This document shows, in pieces, positions 1 to 8,542 of a DNA stretch of 64,000 nucleotides (the first letter of the stretch is position 1; each line of letters begins with the position of its first letter). Position numbers and translations under genes: made by a program. This DNA is from Verrucomicrobiota bacterium (GTDB lineage: Bacteria; Verrucomicrobiota; Verrucomicrobiia; JADLBR01), in contig JAKQKQ010000092.1 in the NCBI GenBank assembly GCA_029560585.1, forward strand, positions 1-64,000, given 5' to 3'. The notes under the pieces were generated by a model. The model saw only the letters and a program-made list of their open reading frames with translations. It was not told the DNA's origin and made no database searches.

Positions 1-96
1 GCCACCGGTCCGCGAAACACACTCCGCAACCGCGAAAAAACCCAGTCTTTGCCTGACCTTTCCCAATAAATGGCTTTCATGGCGCGGTTTTCCCAG

Positions 97-139
97 AGCC
101 CGGAATTTCACAGCCGGCAGGCTGTGAAATATCCGGGCT
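97..139. repeat. Long palindromic hairpin (REP-like or bidirectional terminator)
   Basis: The arms AGCCCGG (97-103) plus ATTTCACAGCC (105-115) pair perfectly with GGCTGTGAAAT (120-130) plus CCGGGCT (133-139). The loop is GGCA, and a small internal bulge places A104 opposite A131-T132. It lies about 45 bp past the stop codon of the minus-strand operon, so it could end that transcript, but no T-tract follows on the minus strand. A dispersed REP-like palindrome is the alternative. Confidence 0.6.
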
Positions 140-184
140 AGTTGGTATTTTGACACCATTGGGCTCTGACCTTTCAAAGCATAA

Positions 185-1129
185 TCATCGCACTGAAGCA
201 ATCCTGCTCCAAACGTCTCTCTGTTCCCGGCTCGGCAGCAGGACGGTGGCGGGTATCGAAGCCTTGAAGATCGCCGCATAGATTTCGGCGCAGCGCTCGC
301 AGCAGCCGGATTCCTGCCCCCAATCGGGGAATTCGGCACGGATGCCGGATGCCGCGATGGCCAATGCCCGTTCATCCGCCCAATGGAATGTCGCGAACCC
401 ACACACGGGGCACGCCGCACCGGAGAGCCGGCTTCCCGCAGTTGAGCTCAAGCGGCGAGGATCGCACGCGACCTCCCAAAGCCGACCGTGCCGCGGCGCA
501 TCCCCACCGGATAACTCAAGGAATAGTGCACCTCGCTCGTCATCTGGCAAAAAGGAGAAAGTGCGATCAAACGCGTCGCGGTGTCTTCGAAGGGCGCGGG
601 GAAACTCCGGCGCGGCCGGAAAGCGACGAGACAGGCGCGCATCGATGGAGATGTCCCACAGGAGACCGTAGCGGTCGCGGCGCAGGTTGCCCTCGGGCGC
701 CGGATCTGGCCTGCCAGGCGCAGGATAACCGAATGCCGGATCAAGCATGTCGTGGATGTGCTGCAGCTCGTGGCGCAGGAATCCCACGAATGAGCCATCG
801 CCGATCCGAGCCGACCGAATGCCGACGCCCACGCGATCCATGCCCTCATCATTGCGAAAGAGTTCGGCGACTTCATCGACCGGATTTCGGACCCGCCTGA
901 GCACCCCTTCGGCACACGCGCCAACGACGAGAGGCCACTCGTAGAAAGCGTCGCGCAACCGCTGTTCAAGTCCGGCACCCCGAAACCAGGCGGCGAGGTG
1001 CGCGGAGAATGCCTCCTCGCGCCGCTGTGGATCTTCGATCTCGTAAAGTTCCTCGCGGCGTGGGTCGAGGCGCGGCCCTTGCGCAAGGTATGCCGCCTCG
1101 ATCAGGTCCCGGTCAAACGTGAGCTTCAT
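185..1129 (-). CDS. Unknown protein with HExxH motif and C-terminal zinc ribbon, last gene of NXR operon
   Basis: This 314-residue protein is not recognised as a named family. About one third in it carries HELQHIHD, an HExxH motif followed by Asp, which is the zinc-site pattern of metallopeptidases. A CPVC pair near residue 240 and a CCERC group near 280 look like a zinc ribbon or an Fe-S or metal site. No signal peptide or membrane segment is visible, so it is probably cytoplasmic. Its ATG overlaps the stop of the NarJ-like chaperone gene by ATGA (1129-1126), so the two are translationally coupled. Position after a molybdoenzyme chaperone suggests a role in maturation of the enzyme, for example proteolysis, quality control or metal handling, but this is inference. 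The HExxH could also be non-catalytic. Confidence 0.8.
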   Translation of the reverse strand: MKLTFDRDLIEAAYLAQGPRLDPRREELYEIEDPQRREEAFSAHLAAWFRGAGLEQRLRDAFYEWPLVVGACAEGVLRRVRNPVDEVAELFRNDEGMDRVGVGIRSARIGDGSFVGFLRHELQHIHDMLDPAFGYPAPGRPDPAPEGNLRRDRYGLLWDISIDARLSRRFPAAPEFPRALRRHRDAFDRTFSFLPDDERGALFLELSGGDAPRHGRLWEVACDPRRLSSTAGSRLSGAACPVCGFATFHWADERALAIAASGIRAEFPDWGQESGCCERCAEIYAAIFKASIPATVLLPSREQRDVWSRIASVR

Positions 1130-1932
1130 GGGACTAGGCCAGATTCCGGAGGGCTATCGGTTGGCGCACCGTTCAAACCGCATCGATCCGCACAAAACGC
1201 TTCGTCCGATCCGTCGTAAGAAACAAGCTGGATATCGTCGGAACCCGGTCGGATTCCCAGGGCCGCGCAGTCGGCGCGGACCACCGCGAGCATCAGGGCA
1301 ACGGAGTCAAGGAGCCAGCGCGCGGGCCGCATGCCCTCGAGGCGCGACGCGAACGCCTGGACCCAGCGGCCAAGGTGTTCTCGGAGGAACAGGCGCCATG
1401 CTCTCTCGCACGCATCGATCCACTCCGCCCGATTGTTCTCCAGGGCGTGGGCGGCGCGCGCGGCAAGGATCGACGCGAATTCGCATTCGATCGCCAGATG
1501 GTCCTGCCGCTCATGGGCCAGATCGTCCATCTCTAAACCGAAAGCACGGTAGAGGGCCGAAAGATCGGCGAGGCGGTGCGGGCGAAAGAGCGCGTCGGCC
1601 TTGGCATCACCATATTCGATCTCGTGCGGCGGACAGGCCCCGCGAACGGTGTAGCCGAATGCGCGCAGGTGATCGGCGCGCGCGGCCTCCAGCCCGATGC
1701 CCGCGATCGCCAGCGCTGCGATGCCCGCCAAAGCGCTCGTTTCCGGCAACGACCCCCATGCCTCCCGGACCGCCGCGTCGAGCGCCTCGCGCGTGGCCGG
1801 CTCGCGGATCCAAACCCACCCCTCGGGTTCCGGATACGCAAAGGCCTCCGCAAGAAAACGGTAAGTGAACGCCCTGGCCGAGGCGTCCGCCGGATTCCTA
1901 TTCAGTCGCTTGACCTCAGATGCTGTTGGCAT
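1126..1932 (-). CDS. NarJ/TorD-type molybdoenzyme maturation chaperone
   Basis: A 268-residue, mostly helical Ala/Leu/Arg-rich protein of the TorD/NarJ (DMSO reductase chaperone) type. Such chaperones bind the catalytic subunit in the cytoplasm during molybdenum-cofactor insertion, before TAT export. Family-like features are the N-terminal helical start (FTYRFLAEAFAYPEPEGW, residues 22-39) and the PPHEIEYG stretch (101-108), which resembles the family's P-x-ExxY motif. The ATG at 1932 overlaps the end of the Fe-S subunit gene by 17 bp. The C-terminus extends about 30 residues past the helical body. The order catalytic subunit, Fe-S subunit, chaperone is that of nar operons. The family is fairly secure from context and motif; NarJ versus TorD cannot be decided. 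Confidence 0.85.
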   Translation of the reverse strand: MPTASEVKRLNRNPADASARAFTYRFLAEAFAYPEPEGWVWIREPATREALDAAVREAWGSLPETSALAGIAALAIAGIGLEAARADHLRAFGYTVRGACPPHEIEYGDAKADALFRPHRLADLSALYRAFGLEMDDLAHERQDHLAIECEFASILAARAAHALENNRAEWIDACERAWRLFLREHLGRWVQAFASRLEGMRPARWLLDSVALMLAVVRADCAALGIRPGSDDIQLVSYDGSDEAFCADRCGLNGAPTDSPPESGLVP

Positions 1933-3190
1933 GTTTCGCGCTCCGGACATGGAGCGGTTCCTCCACGGTGCATCGGATGATCTCCCGCCCATCGCGATCG
2001 TAACCGATGACGGTGTCGTTGTAGATCTGCACGCGCCGGCCCCGGATCTCCCTGTCAAATACCTTGGGGCCCTCCTTGATCTCGTAGCGGTGACAGATGT
2101 GATTGTCTTTGCCAAAGAGCTGCAGCACCGCGAGCGTCTCGCGGTCGGGCGCCATGTATTTCTCCACCGCGGCGTCGACCCCGGGCCCGAACATCTGCCG
2201 GAGATAGGCGCGCGGGACCCACCGAGGCGGAATGTAATACCCGTTCGGCTCGGTCCCGAACTGAGGATAGAGCGGGAGCGCCAGCTTGGCCACGTGGACC
2301 AAGTAGTAGATGGGGTTATCGCGCTCTTCGATCCATGTCCCGTTCGGGTTGAGGCCCACGAAGCCCTGAAGGCGAATCTGTCCGATGCAGGCGGCCATGC
2401 AGCGTGTCGTGAGAGGCCGACCGTTGGCACCAGAGTCATTGCCCTCGATGCGCGGGTAGCAGCCGATGCACTTTTCGCTCGTTCGCGTGGTGGCCCGATA
2501 ATGCGTCTTTTTGTAGGGGCATGCCTCCATGCACTTGCGATACCCTCGGCATTCTTTCTGGTCGATGAGCACGATGCCGTCCTCGGGTCGTTTGTAGATC
2601 GCTTTTCGGGGACACGCCGCGAGGCACGCCGGGTACGTGCAGTGGTTGCAGATGCGCGCCAGATAGAAGAACCATGCGTCGTGGGCTGGCAGCTCCGCGC
2701 CCTTGTCGAAATACTCCCCCCGCCTCGTGGCCGGTGGGCCCGTGGGGTTGTCCTCGAACAGGTTGGGCGTGTTCCACTCTTCGTCGTTCGGCAAATAGCC
2801 CAAGGCGACTTGCGAGCCATTTTCGGCAGGTGCCTCCGGCGCGGACTCGAAGATGGTCTTGCCCTTGAATTCCCCGTAGGGGGCCCTGCGCGCATCGGCG
2901 GGGCGCGCCCACGCGCCGGGGCCTCCGTTGGCCTGGTGGAGCATGTCCAGCAGCCTGACGTCCCAGTGACGGGGATAGCCGCCGTAGGGCTTGGTCTCCA
3001 CGTTGTTCCACCACATGTATTCCTGTCCGGCGGAAAAGGTCCACGTGGATTTGCAGGCCATCGTGCAGGATTGGCATCCGATGCAGCGGTTGATGTTAAA
3101 GACAAACGCGAATTGCCTGTCGGGATAGACCGCGTCATAGGGGTAGGCCATCTCGCGGCCCAATTGCCAGTTGTAGGCGCGATTGCTCAT
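1916..3190 (-). CDS. nxrB: NXR/nitrate reductase-type beta subunit (four-cluster ferredoxin), NxrB-like
   Basis: This 424-residue electron-transfer subunit carries one 3Fe-4S and three 4Fe-4S clusters linking the molybdenum site to a haem subunit. Cysteine groups are C36-x2-C-x2-C-x3-C, CNHCTYPACLAAC, CRGYRKCMEAC and CIGCYP...CMAACIG. In the third group Tyr replaces the second Cys, where NarH has Trp, as expected for the 3Fe-4S site. From memory, the N-terminus YNWQLGREMAYPY and the TMACKSTWTF...GQEYMWWNNVE stretch are close to Nitrospira-type NxrB (about 430 residues) and shorter than NarH (about 510). The chosen ATG at 3190 overlaps the preceding stop as ATGA and matches the NxrB N-terminus; an in-frame ATG at 3205 is less likely. 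It has no signal peptide, so it is probably exported with the TAT-bearing alpha subunit. Confidence 0.93.
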   Translation of the reverse strand: MSNRAYNWQLGREMAYPYDAVYPDRQFAFVFNINRCIGCQSCTMACKSTWTFSAGQEYMWWNNVETKPYGGYPRHWDVRLLDMLHQANGGPGAWARPADARRAPYGEFKGKTIFESAPEAPAENGSQVALGYLPNDEEWNTPNLFEDNPTGPPATRRGEYFDKGAELPAHDAWFFYLARICNHCTYPACLAACPRKAIYKRPEDGIVLIDQKECRGYRKCMEACPYKKTHYRATTRTSEKCIGCYPRIEGNDSGANGRPLTTRCMAACIGQIRLQGFVGLNPNGTWIEERDNPIYYLVHVAKLALPLYPQFGTEPNGYYIPPRWVPRAYLRQMFGPGVDAAVEKYMAPDRETLAVLQLFGKDNHICHRYEIKEGPKVFDREIRGRRVQIYNDTVIGYDRDGREIIRCTVEEPLHVRSAKHANSI

Positions 3191-3447
3191 TTGGGACGGG
3201 TCCATGGTTCGAGGGTTTGGGCGATAAGATCGCGGACATAGTCCCCGCCCTTGTTCCGGAAAACACGATGGGGCCCGATGTAGGCCGGGTTCAGAAACAG
3301 ATCGAGGATCCCGTCGGCGGTGAAATTCAAGAGCAGGAACTCCTCTATAAAGGCGATGGCCATCGCCTCATCGTTGTCCTCCGCACAAGGGACGACCGCC
3401 CCATTCAGTTCCAGCGGGTCGTCGGCATCTAATTCGTCTTTGGGCAT
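3187..3447 (-). CDS. Small acidic protein of unknown function between nxrA and nxrB
   Basis: An 86-residue acidic protein (begins MPKDELDADDPLELNG). The middle is helical and hydrophobic (AIAFIEEFLLLNFTADGILDLFL) and the end is basic (YVRDLIAQTLEPWTRPK). I do not recognise the family. It starts 6 bp after the catalytic-subunit stop and ends in an ATGA overlap with the beta-subunit start, so it is co-translated between the two core subunits. That placement suggests an accessory subunit or a dedicated assembly factor, which is inference. It has no signal peptide and only one cysteine. Confidence 0.8.
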   Translation of the reverse strand: MPKDELDADDPLELNGAVVPCAEDNDEAMAIAFIEEFLLLNFTADGILDLFLNPAYIGPHRVFRNKGGDYVRDLIAQTLEPWTRPK

Positions 3448-3453
3448 AATCGG

Positions 3454-6400
3454 TCAGGCGATGTGCCCCCCGTTGATGTAGCGCCTCATGAGATCATCCT
3501 CGCCACCCGGCGATCGGCCGTCGGTTGCGCCCTGCCAGCGCCCCCGCCCACCGGGGCCACCGTCCTCGGCCTTGACGATGCGCACGAGGCATTCCTTGGG
3601 GACGGTGTTGATGGCGTGATTGTCGGCCTCCCCGCCGAACAGAAATCCCATGAAGGCCTTGCTCTTGTGGAAGAGCGTGTCTGTCTGGTGCATCGGCATG
3701 TGCCAGTTGCGGGTGATGGACTGCTGCGAGCCAAAGCGGAAGTTGGCCATGTAGCCGTCGGGGCTCACGGCCATTCCGTCCGGGCGTTCCTTCTGGGCCC
3801 TCACCGTCTTGGGCGTGGCAATGTACGTGCCGTGCTTCATCATCACAACGTGATAGGGATAGGCCGCGTTATAAGTGACGCGGAGCATGCAGCGGCTGAT
3901 CTTGTAGAAGGGATCGGCGGGCGTGGCCCCATAATACGGGCGGTCGGCCGGGTTGGCGTCCACATAGACGTAGTCACCATCCTGAATGCCCATGTCGCGG
4001 GCGGCCTGCGGGTTCAGGTGGATCTGGTGTTCGCCGACGCCCGCCAGGCGCCGGTCGATGCGGTAAGGATCGCCGAAGTTCGAATCCCAGATCTGGTGCC
4101 AGTCCACGTTCGACCATGTCGAATGTACGCGGTGGCGTGATTTCGGGGTGAGGCAGTAGAACTGGTAGCCCTTCTCCCAGAGAAAATTCTTCGATGCCTT
4201 CAGCTCGCCCCATGGCACCTTGATGTTGCGCACGCTCCGCTCGTCCCAGCCTTCGGCACCGAGCGGGATCCCGTAGTCGTTCGGTCGGACGTGGGGGTTG
4301 TTCGACAGGATGGCGTTGGGAAGATAGGGGGTGGCCTCTGGGCCCTCGCGGTGGACGATGAAGTTCTCCCCGCACGCGATCGCCGTGGGATCATCGCTGT
4401 AGGCGTGCATGCGCCCCGTGTCCGTGTGAAATGGCTCGCCATCGTGGATCTGCTCGTAGAATGGGATCCGCGGGTACGTCCGAAACAGCATGAGGGCCGC
4501 GCCGGGCGGGCCGTATTTCCCGGCCATGATGTCCGCGAGCCTATAGCCGCGGGTTGTCGTGCACGTGTCGAGCAACCGCTGGATGTAGACAGAACGCCTC
4601 CCCTCGTGCTCGAACCTGAAATAATCGTGGAAACGCCTGTCGCCGGTCTCCTCGCCGAGCGCGGCGGCGATGCCCGCGAGGATGCGCAGGTCGTCCCGCG
4701 AGTCGTAGAGCGGCCTGATTCCCCCCTTCCATATCTGCAGGAACGGGTTGGAACAACTGGCGGTGATCTCGAGATCCTCGAACTCGACCCAGGAGTTCGC
4801 CGGCAGAGCGAAGTCCGCAAATTGGACCGAGGCAGTCATCTGGATGTCCACCGAGACGATCAGTTCGACCTTGGGGTTGACGTTCTTGATGACGCCGTAG
4901 CACCACTTCGCGTTATTGATGAGGTTGACGTTGGTGAAGAAGATCGCCTTCGTCGGCGTCGGCATGTGGCTCTTGCCCGTGAAGCACTTCCGTCCCTCGG
5001 CGGGCGTGTTCACGATCAGCGGGACGTCACCGTGGTCCCAATAGGCGGGTTCCTCGTCCTTGCAATACGGGTGCGCGTGAACCTCTTTGCCGGGGGCGGA
5101 GGGATCCAGCAGAGGGTGAAACGGATCCTCGGCCACCCAACCCTTGAATCCGTACCCGGTCTCCTTCGATCCCTGGAAGAGGGCCGCCTTGTAGTTTCCT
5201 GCCCACCCGTGACACCCCGCCCCCGGTTTGCCGATGTTACCGGTGAGCATCAGCGGCAGGTAGGCGGCACGGTTCGCCTCGGTGCCGTGGAACCAGTGGT
5301 TGATGCCCTCCCCCTGGTGGATCGAGACCGGCGCGATCGTGGCGATGTCTTGCGCCAATTGCTCGATGAGGTGTTTCGGCGCACTGGTGACCTCGGAGAC
5401 CGTATCGAGGTCATAGTCCGCCAAGTGCGTTCGATACAGTGTCCAGAGGGCGAACACCTCGACCTCCGAACCATCGACCAACCGGAGCTTCCATCGCCCG
5501 TCGAGGGCGGGGTCCACCCCCTTCATGTTATCGCCAATCTGGTCGCGGGTGATCGGTTTCGCGGAATTCGACGCATTGTCCCAGACGACAAAATCGCCGA
5601 GCTTGGCGTACTGCTCGTCGGTGAGCCCCTGGACCTTGAAGCTCTTCCCCTCCTTTGACAGCCCCGCTTTGTAGCCGGGGAAAACCTCGTGCGCGCGAAG
5701 GCGCCGGAGGTTGTCGGTGCGCACGAGCAGCGGAAAATCCGTGAATCCCTTGACGAAGGCCTCGTCGTACCAGCCCCGGTCCATCATCACGCGGGTGACC
5801 CCGAGCCAGAGCGCCGCGTCGGTCGATGGCCGCACCGGAATCCAATAATCGGACTTCGTGGAGGGGGCCCCATATTCCGGGGCGATGACAACGATCTTGG
5901 CGCCGCGCTCCATGCACTCGATGAACCAGTGGGCCTCCGTCATCTTGTTCTCGACGAGGTTCTTCCCGTTCATGATGATGAGCTTCGACGACCGCATGTC
6001 GTTGAAGTCACACTCGCTGTTCTGAAGCCCGTGGACCCACGGGTGGCCGGGGGCCTGATCGCCGTGCCAGGTATAGTTGGACCAGATGCGGCCGGCGCGC
6101 GCTTCCGCGTCCGGCACCTTGCGCACGTGCTGGTCGAGCAGGGCGAGCGAATTGCAGAGCCGGTACATCCCGTACTTGCCCATCACGCCGAGGAGCCCCA
6201 TGCCGCCGCGCATCTTTATCGTGCGGGTTCCCGCGCCGCCCATGTCGTCGATCATCTCCTCGGGATACCCCTCGGCGCGGAGGCGCGAGGCGCCCTGTTC
6301 GCCGCTGTACCGAGTTGCGATGGACTTCAGTCCGCGGGCTATGAGCCGGTTGGCCTCGTCCCAAGAGACCTTTTCAAATTCATCGTTGCCCCGGTCGTCG

Positions 6401-6921
6401 AACTTGAATTTTGAGCGCAGTTCCGGGGTAAGGTCCGGAAAACCCGCATCGGCCCACTGTTTCCAGCCGCGGCGAACGATCGGGTGCTTCAGGCGAAACG
6501 GGCCATAGACGATCCGGTGGAAGGTGTAACCCTTGGCGCATTGCCGGATGCCCCACGAGGCCGTGGCCTTATTGCCATAGAGATCCGCATAGGAACCGAC
6601 ATCGTACTGGTCGCCCATCCGGACGATGACGCCCCCGCGGGTGTGGGCGAGCACGCGGCAGTTGTGCGTGTCGTTCGGGGCGCAGACCCAAGAGAACGTG
6701 CCGTCGTGGGCGTACTGGTTACGATATGCTGCCTCCCAGTCGCGATCGGGGTAGTAGGCAAGCGGGTTCTCGATAGATCGCGCGGGTTTCAGAAAGCGCG
6801 TTGGAAGAAACTGGGCCAGGAGCACCCCTGCCCCCGCCACACCCGTGAGGTAGAGGAAGGTTCGACGGTTGATCCGCGCGCTGTCGGGCGCGGCTTCGGG
6901 CGCTGCGGGTTCGGTGCTCAT
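3454..6921 (-). CDS. nxrA: Exported NXR/NarG-type molybdopterin oxidoreductase alpha subunit
   Basis: A 1155-residue catalytic subunit of the type II DMSO reductase family, which interconverts nitrate and nitrite at a Mo-bis-MGD centre. A TAT signal is visible (NRRTFLYLTG, residues 18-27, then a hydrophobic run), so the enzyme should face the periplasm, unlike cytoplasmic NarG. Cys80, Cys88 and Cys128 with a nearby Asp/His fit the FS0 cluster. The stretch YTWHGDQAPGHP aligns with the NarG segment holding the molybdenum ligand, making Asp288 the probable ligand. Length and sequence resemble Nitrospira/anammox-type NxrA. The start at ATG 6921 lies 4 bp after the upstream stop and leaves a compact TAT leader; an upstream in-frame ATG would overlap the previous gene. 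Direction of catalysis (nitrate reduction or nitrite oxidation) cannot be read from sequence. Chlorate, perchlorate or selenate reductase-like activity is less likely. Confidence 0.92.
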   Translation of the reverse strand: MSTEPAAPEAAPDSARINRRTFLYLTGVAGAGVLLAQFLPTRFLKPARSIENPLAYYPDRDWEAAYRNQYAHDGTFSWVCAPNDTHNCRVLAHTRGGVIVRMGDQYDVGSYADLYGNKATASWGIRQCAKGYTFHRIVYGPFRLKHPIVRRGWKQWADAGFPDLTPELRSKFKFDDRGNDEFEKVSWDEANRLIARGLKSIATRYSGEQGASRLRAEGYPEEMIDDMGGAGTRTIKMRGGMGLLGVMGKYGMYRLCNSLALLDQHVRKVPDAEARAGRIWSNYTWHGDQAPGHPWVHGLQNSECDFNDMRSSKLIIMNGKNLVENKMTEAHWFIECMERGAKIVVIAPEYGAPSTKSDYWIPVRPSTDAALWLGVTRVMMDRGWYDEAFVKGFTDFPLLVRTDNLRRLRAHEVFPGYKAGLSKEGKSFKVQGLTDEQYAKLGDFVVWDNASNSAKPITRDQIGDNMKGVDPALDGRWKLRLVDGSEVEVFALWTLYRTHLADYDLDTVSEVTSAPKHLIEQLAQDIATIAPVSIHQGEGINHWFHGTEANRAAYLPLMLTGNIGKPGAGCHGWAGNYKAALFQGSKETGYGFKGWVAEDPFHPLLDPSAPGKEVHAHPYCKDEEPAYWDHGDVPLIVNTPAEGRKCFTGKSHMPTPTKAIFFTNVNLINNAKWCYGVIKNVNPKVELIVSVDIQMTASVQFADFALPANSWVEFEDLEITASCSNPFLQIWKGGIRPLYDSRDDLRILAGIAAALGEETGDRRFHDYFRFEHEGRRSVYIQRLLDTCTTTRGYRLADIMAGKYGPPGAALMLFRTYPRIPFYEQIHDGEPFHTDTGRMHAYSDDPTAIACGENFIVHREGPEATPYLPNAILSNNPHVRPNDYGIPLGAEGWDERSVRNIKVPWGELKASKNFLWEKGYQFYCLTPKSRHRVHSTWSNVDWHQIWDSNFGDPYRIDRRLAGVGEHQIHLNPQAARDMGIQDGDYVYVDANPADRPYYGATPADPFYKISRCMLRVTYNAAYPYHVVMMKHGTYIATPKTVRAQKERPDGMAVSPDGYMANFRFGSQQSITRNWHMPMHQTDTLFHKSKAFMGFLFGGEADNHAINTVPKECLVRIVKAEDGGPGGRGRWQGATDGRSPGGEDDLMRRYINGGHIA

Positions 6922-6925
6922 CGGT

Positions 6926-8542
6926 TCATTTCTCCACCTCGAGGACATGCCAGGCCGAGACATTCTTCTGGCCGTTGCGATCGCCATTGCGGCCATCCCA
7001 GATGGCCAATGCCAACGGCACCCGGCGCCCCGGCGAGAGATTCGCGTCGCGCCGGGACATCGGCACCAGCAGGCGCGTGAAGACCACCCGCCACCGTCCG
7101 TCCACCCATGCGCCAGAACCGGCTAGGTCCTGTTCGGCGGCCGGCTGGACCGAGAGGGTGCCAAATCCGCTCGCGTTGGCCTCTTCCACCGTCGACCTGC
7201 GCTCGCCCGCCAGCGGATTGCCCGCCATCGCGGCGGAGAAATACTGGCCCCCGGCGCCCGGGTAGATATCGCGCTTCCTCTGCGGGTAGATTCCGGCCAT
7301 CTGCGCGAGGGGATCCTCCTTTGGCACGGCGGCCCGCCACTGCCAGAGGTTCACAGGGTGAAAGGGATCGCCCATGCCGAGGAACCCCGGTCTGTCGGTC
7401 AGACTGAACTGCACCGCGGCAGAGTCCGCGAAGTCTTGCACGCGCAGTGCAGCGCTGCCCGTGGGGCTTGCGCTGGCCCACTCCAGCAGCATCGCGAGCC
7501 GCTTGCCATCGTGCAGCCCACGCACGGAAACGTAGCGCGTCGGCTCATTCTTTCTCCAAACGGGATTCACCATGACCGCGTGCTGCGCGGCCCTATTCCA
7601 AGCGGCGTCCGCCGGGTCTGTCGGCAACGTTCCTTCGCATCGCGTCGCCAGTAGACTCGTCCCATCGTCCGCCTGTCCGACGCCATGTCCGCCGGCCGCC
7701 TTGCGCAGGGCCAAGATGTGGGCGACCAGCGCCCATCGGTCTTGCGGCGAAATGCGACTGTCGGGATACGCATTCATGGGCGTGCCGCCGATTCCCGCCG
7801 CGATCCGCATATAAATCGCTTCCGGCGAATCACCCCCAACGAATCTGTCGCGGGAATAGCTCCGTGGTTTCAGTTGGCCGCCCCAGGCATCTTTCATGCC
7901 CACGGATTGCGGCCCGTCGCCCGCACCCGTTGGTCCGTGACAATTGGCGCAATCGAGACTCGCGTAAACGCGGGCGCCCTTGGCCGCCAGCTCAGGGGTG
8001 AAGTCGGGCACCGCGGGCATCGGGATCGATGATCCGGCAGGGTTCTCGGCAAAATGATTGATCCTGCGCCCGTCCTCCTCCTTCGCGCTGAGCTGTTTGA
8101 CGTAGGCGATCAGGTCCCTTCGGTCGCGCTCCGCAAGGAACTCAAACGCTGGCATCGACGACCCGGGCATGCCGGCGGTGATTACACCAAAGAGATCCTC
8201 ATCGGTCGGCATCCCGGAGGCCGTCGAGCGAATCTTGAACTGTCCCGCCGTAAAGTCCCGCGGCCTCGGGTACAGGAACACTGCAGCAGGGCCACGCCCG
8301 TCGCCGTTCGCGCCATGGCATGAGCCACAGTGCGATGCGTAGAGCGCCTTGCCACGCACGGACGGCTCATCTTTCACCCCAAAGACCTTCCGCATCGGGC
8401 AGGCTGGCCCCTCGTCCCCGAAACGGACATCGGCCTTGCCTGGCGTGGCCGCCAACCTGGCTGGCCTCGACACCCTTGCTATCCCCGACCATGCCGCCGC
8501 CACGGCGAGCCCGGCAATCGATGCGCGAGTGAATGTCTTCAT
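6926..8542 (-). CDS. Dihaem cytochrome c fused to ethylbenzene-dehydrogenase-like haem-binding domain (NXR gamma-like)
   Basis: A 538-residue exported protein with an N-terminal signal (MKTFTRASIAGLAVAAA). Two c-type haem sites follow: CGSCH (72-76) with GMPGSSMPAF as probable axial-Met region, and CANCH (198-202). The C-terminal half resembles the haem-binding gamma subunit of type II DMSO reductases (ethylbenzene dehydrogenase-like), with SVRGLHDGKRLAMLLEWA near residue 320 and a DPFHPVNLWQW stretch. It would pass electrons between the Fe-S subunit and the respiratory chain. The start at 8542 is preceded by GAGGCGAC and overlaps the upstream stop by ATGA. The fusion joins in one chain what is often encoded as separate cytochrome c and gamma subunits. 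Assignment is by motifs and operon position. Confidence 0.88.
   Translation of the reverse strand: MKTFTRASIAGLAVAAAWSGIARVSRPARLAATPGKADVRFGDEGPACPMRKVFGVKDEPSVRGKALYASHCGSCHGANGDGRGPAAVFLYPRPRDFTAGQFKIRSTASGMPTDEDLFGVITAGMPGSSMPAFEFLAERDRRDLIAYVKQLSAKEEDGRRINHFAENPAGSSIPMPAVPDFTPELAAKGARVYASLDCANCHGPTGAGDGPQSVGMKDAWGGQLKPRSYSRDRFVGGDSPEAIYMRIAAGIGGTPMNAYPDSRISPQDRWALVAHILALRKAAGGHGVGQADDGTSLLATRCEGTLPTDPADAAWNRAAQHAVMVNPVWRKNEPTRYVSVRGLHDGKRLAMLLEWASASPTGSAALRVQDFADSAAVQFSLTDRPGFLGMGDPFHPVNLWQWRAAVPKEDPLAQMAGIYPQRKRDIYPGAGGQYFSAAMAGNPLAGERRSTVEEANASGFGTLSVQPAAEQDLAGSGAWVDGRWRVVFTRLLVPMSRRDANLSPGRRVPLALAIWDGRNGDRNGQKNVSAWHVLEVEK

Noticed and set aside
1865-3241. Long plus-strand open frame over the nxrB gene
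   Set aside because: It is a shadow of the real minus-strand gene, which carries the complete cysteine motifs; the plus frame has no recognisable domain.
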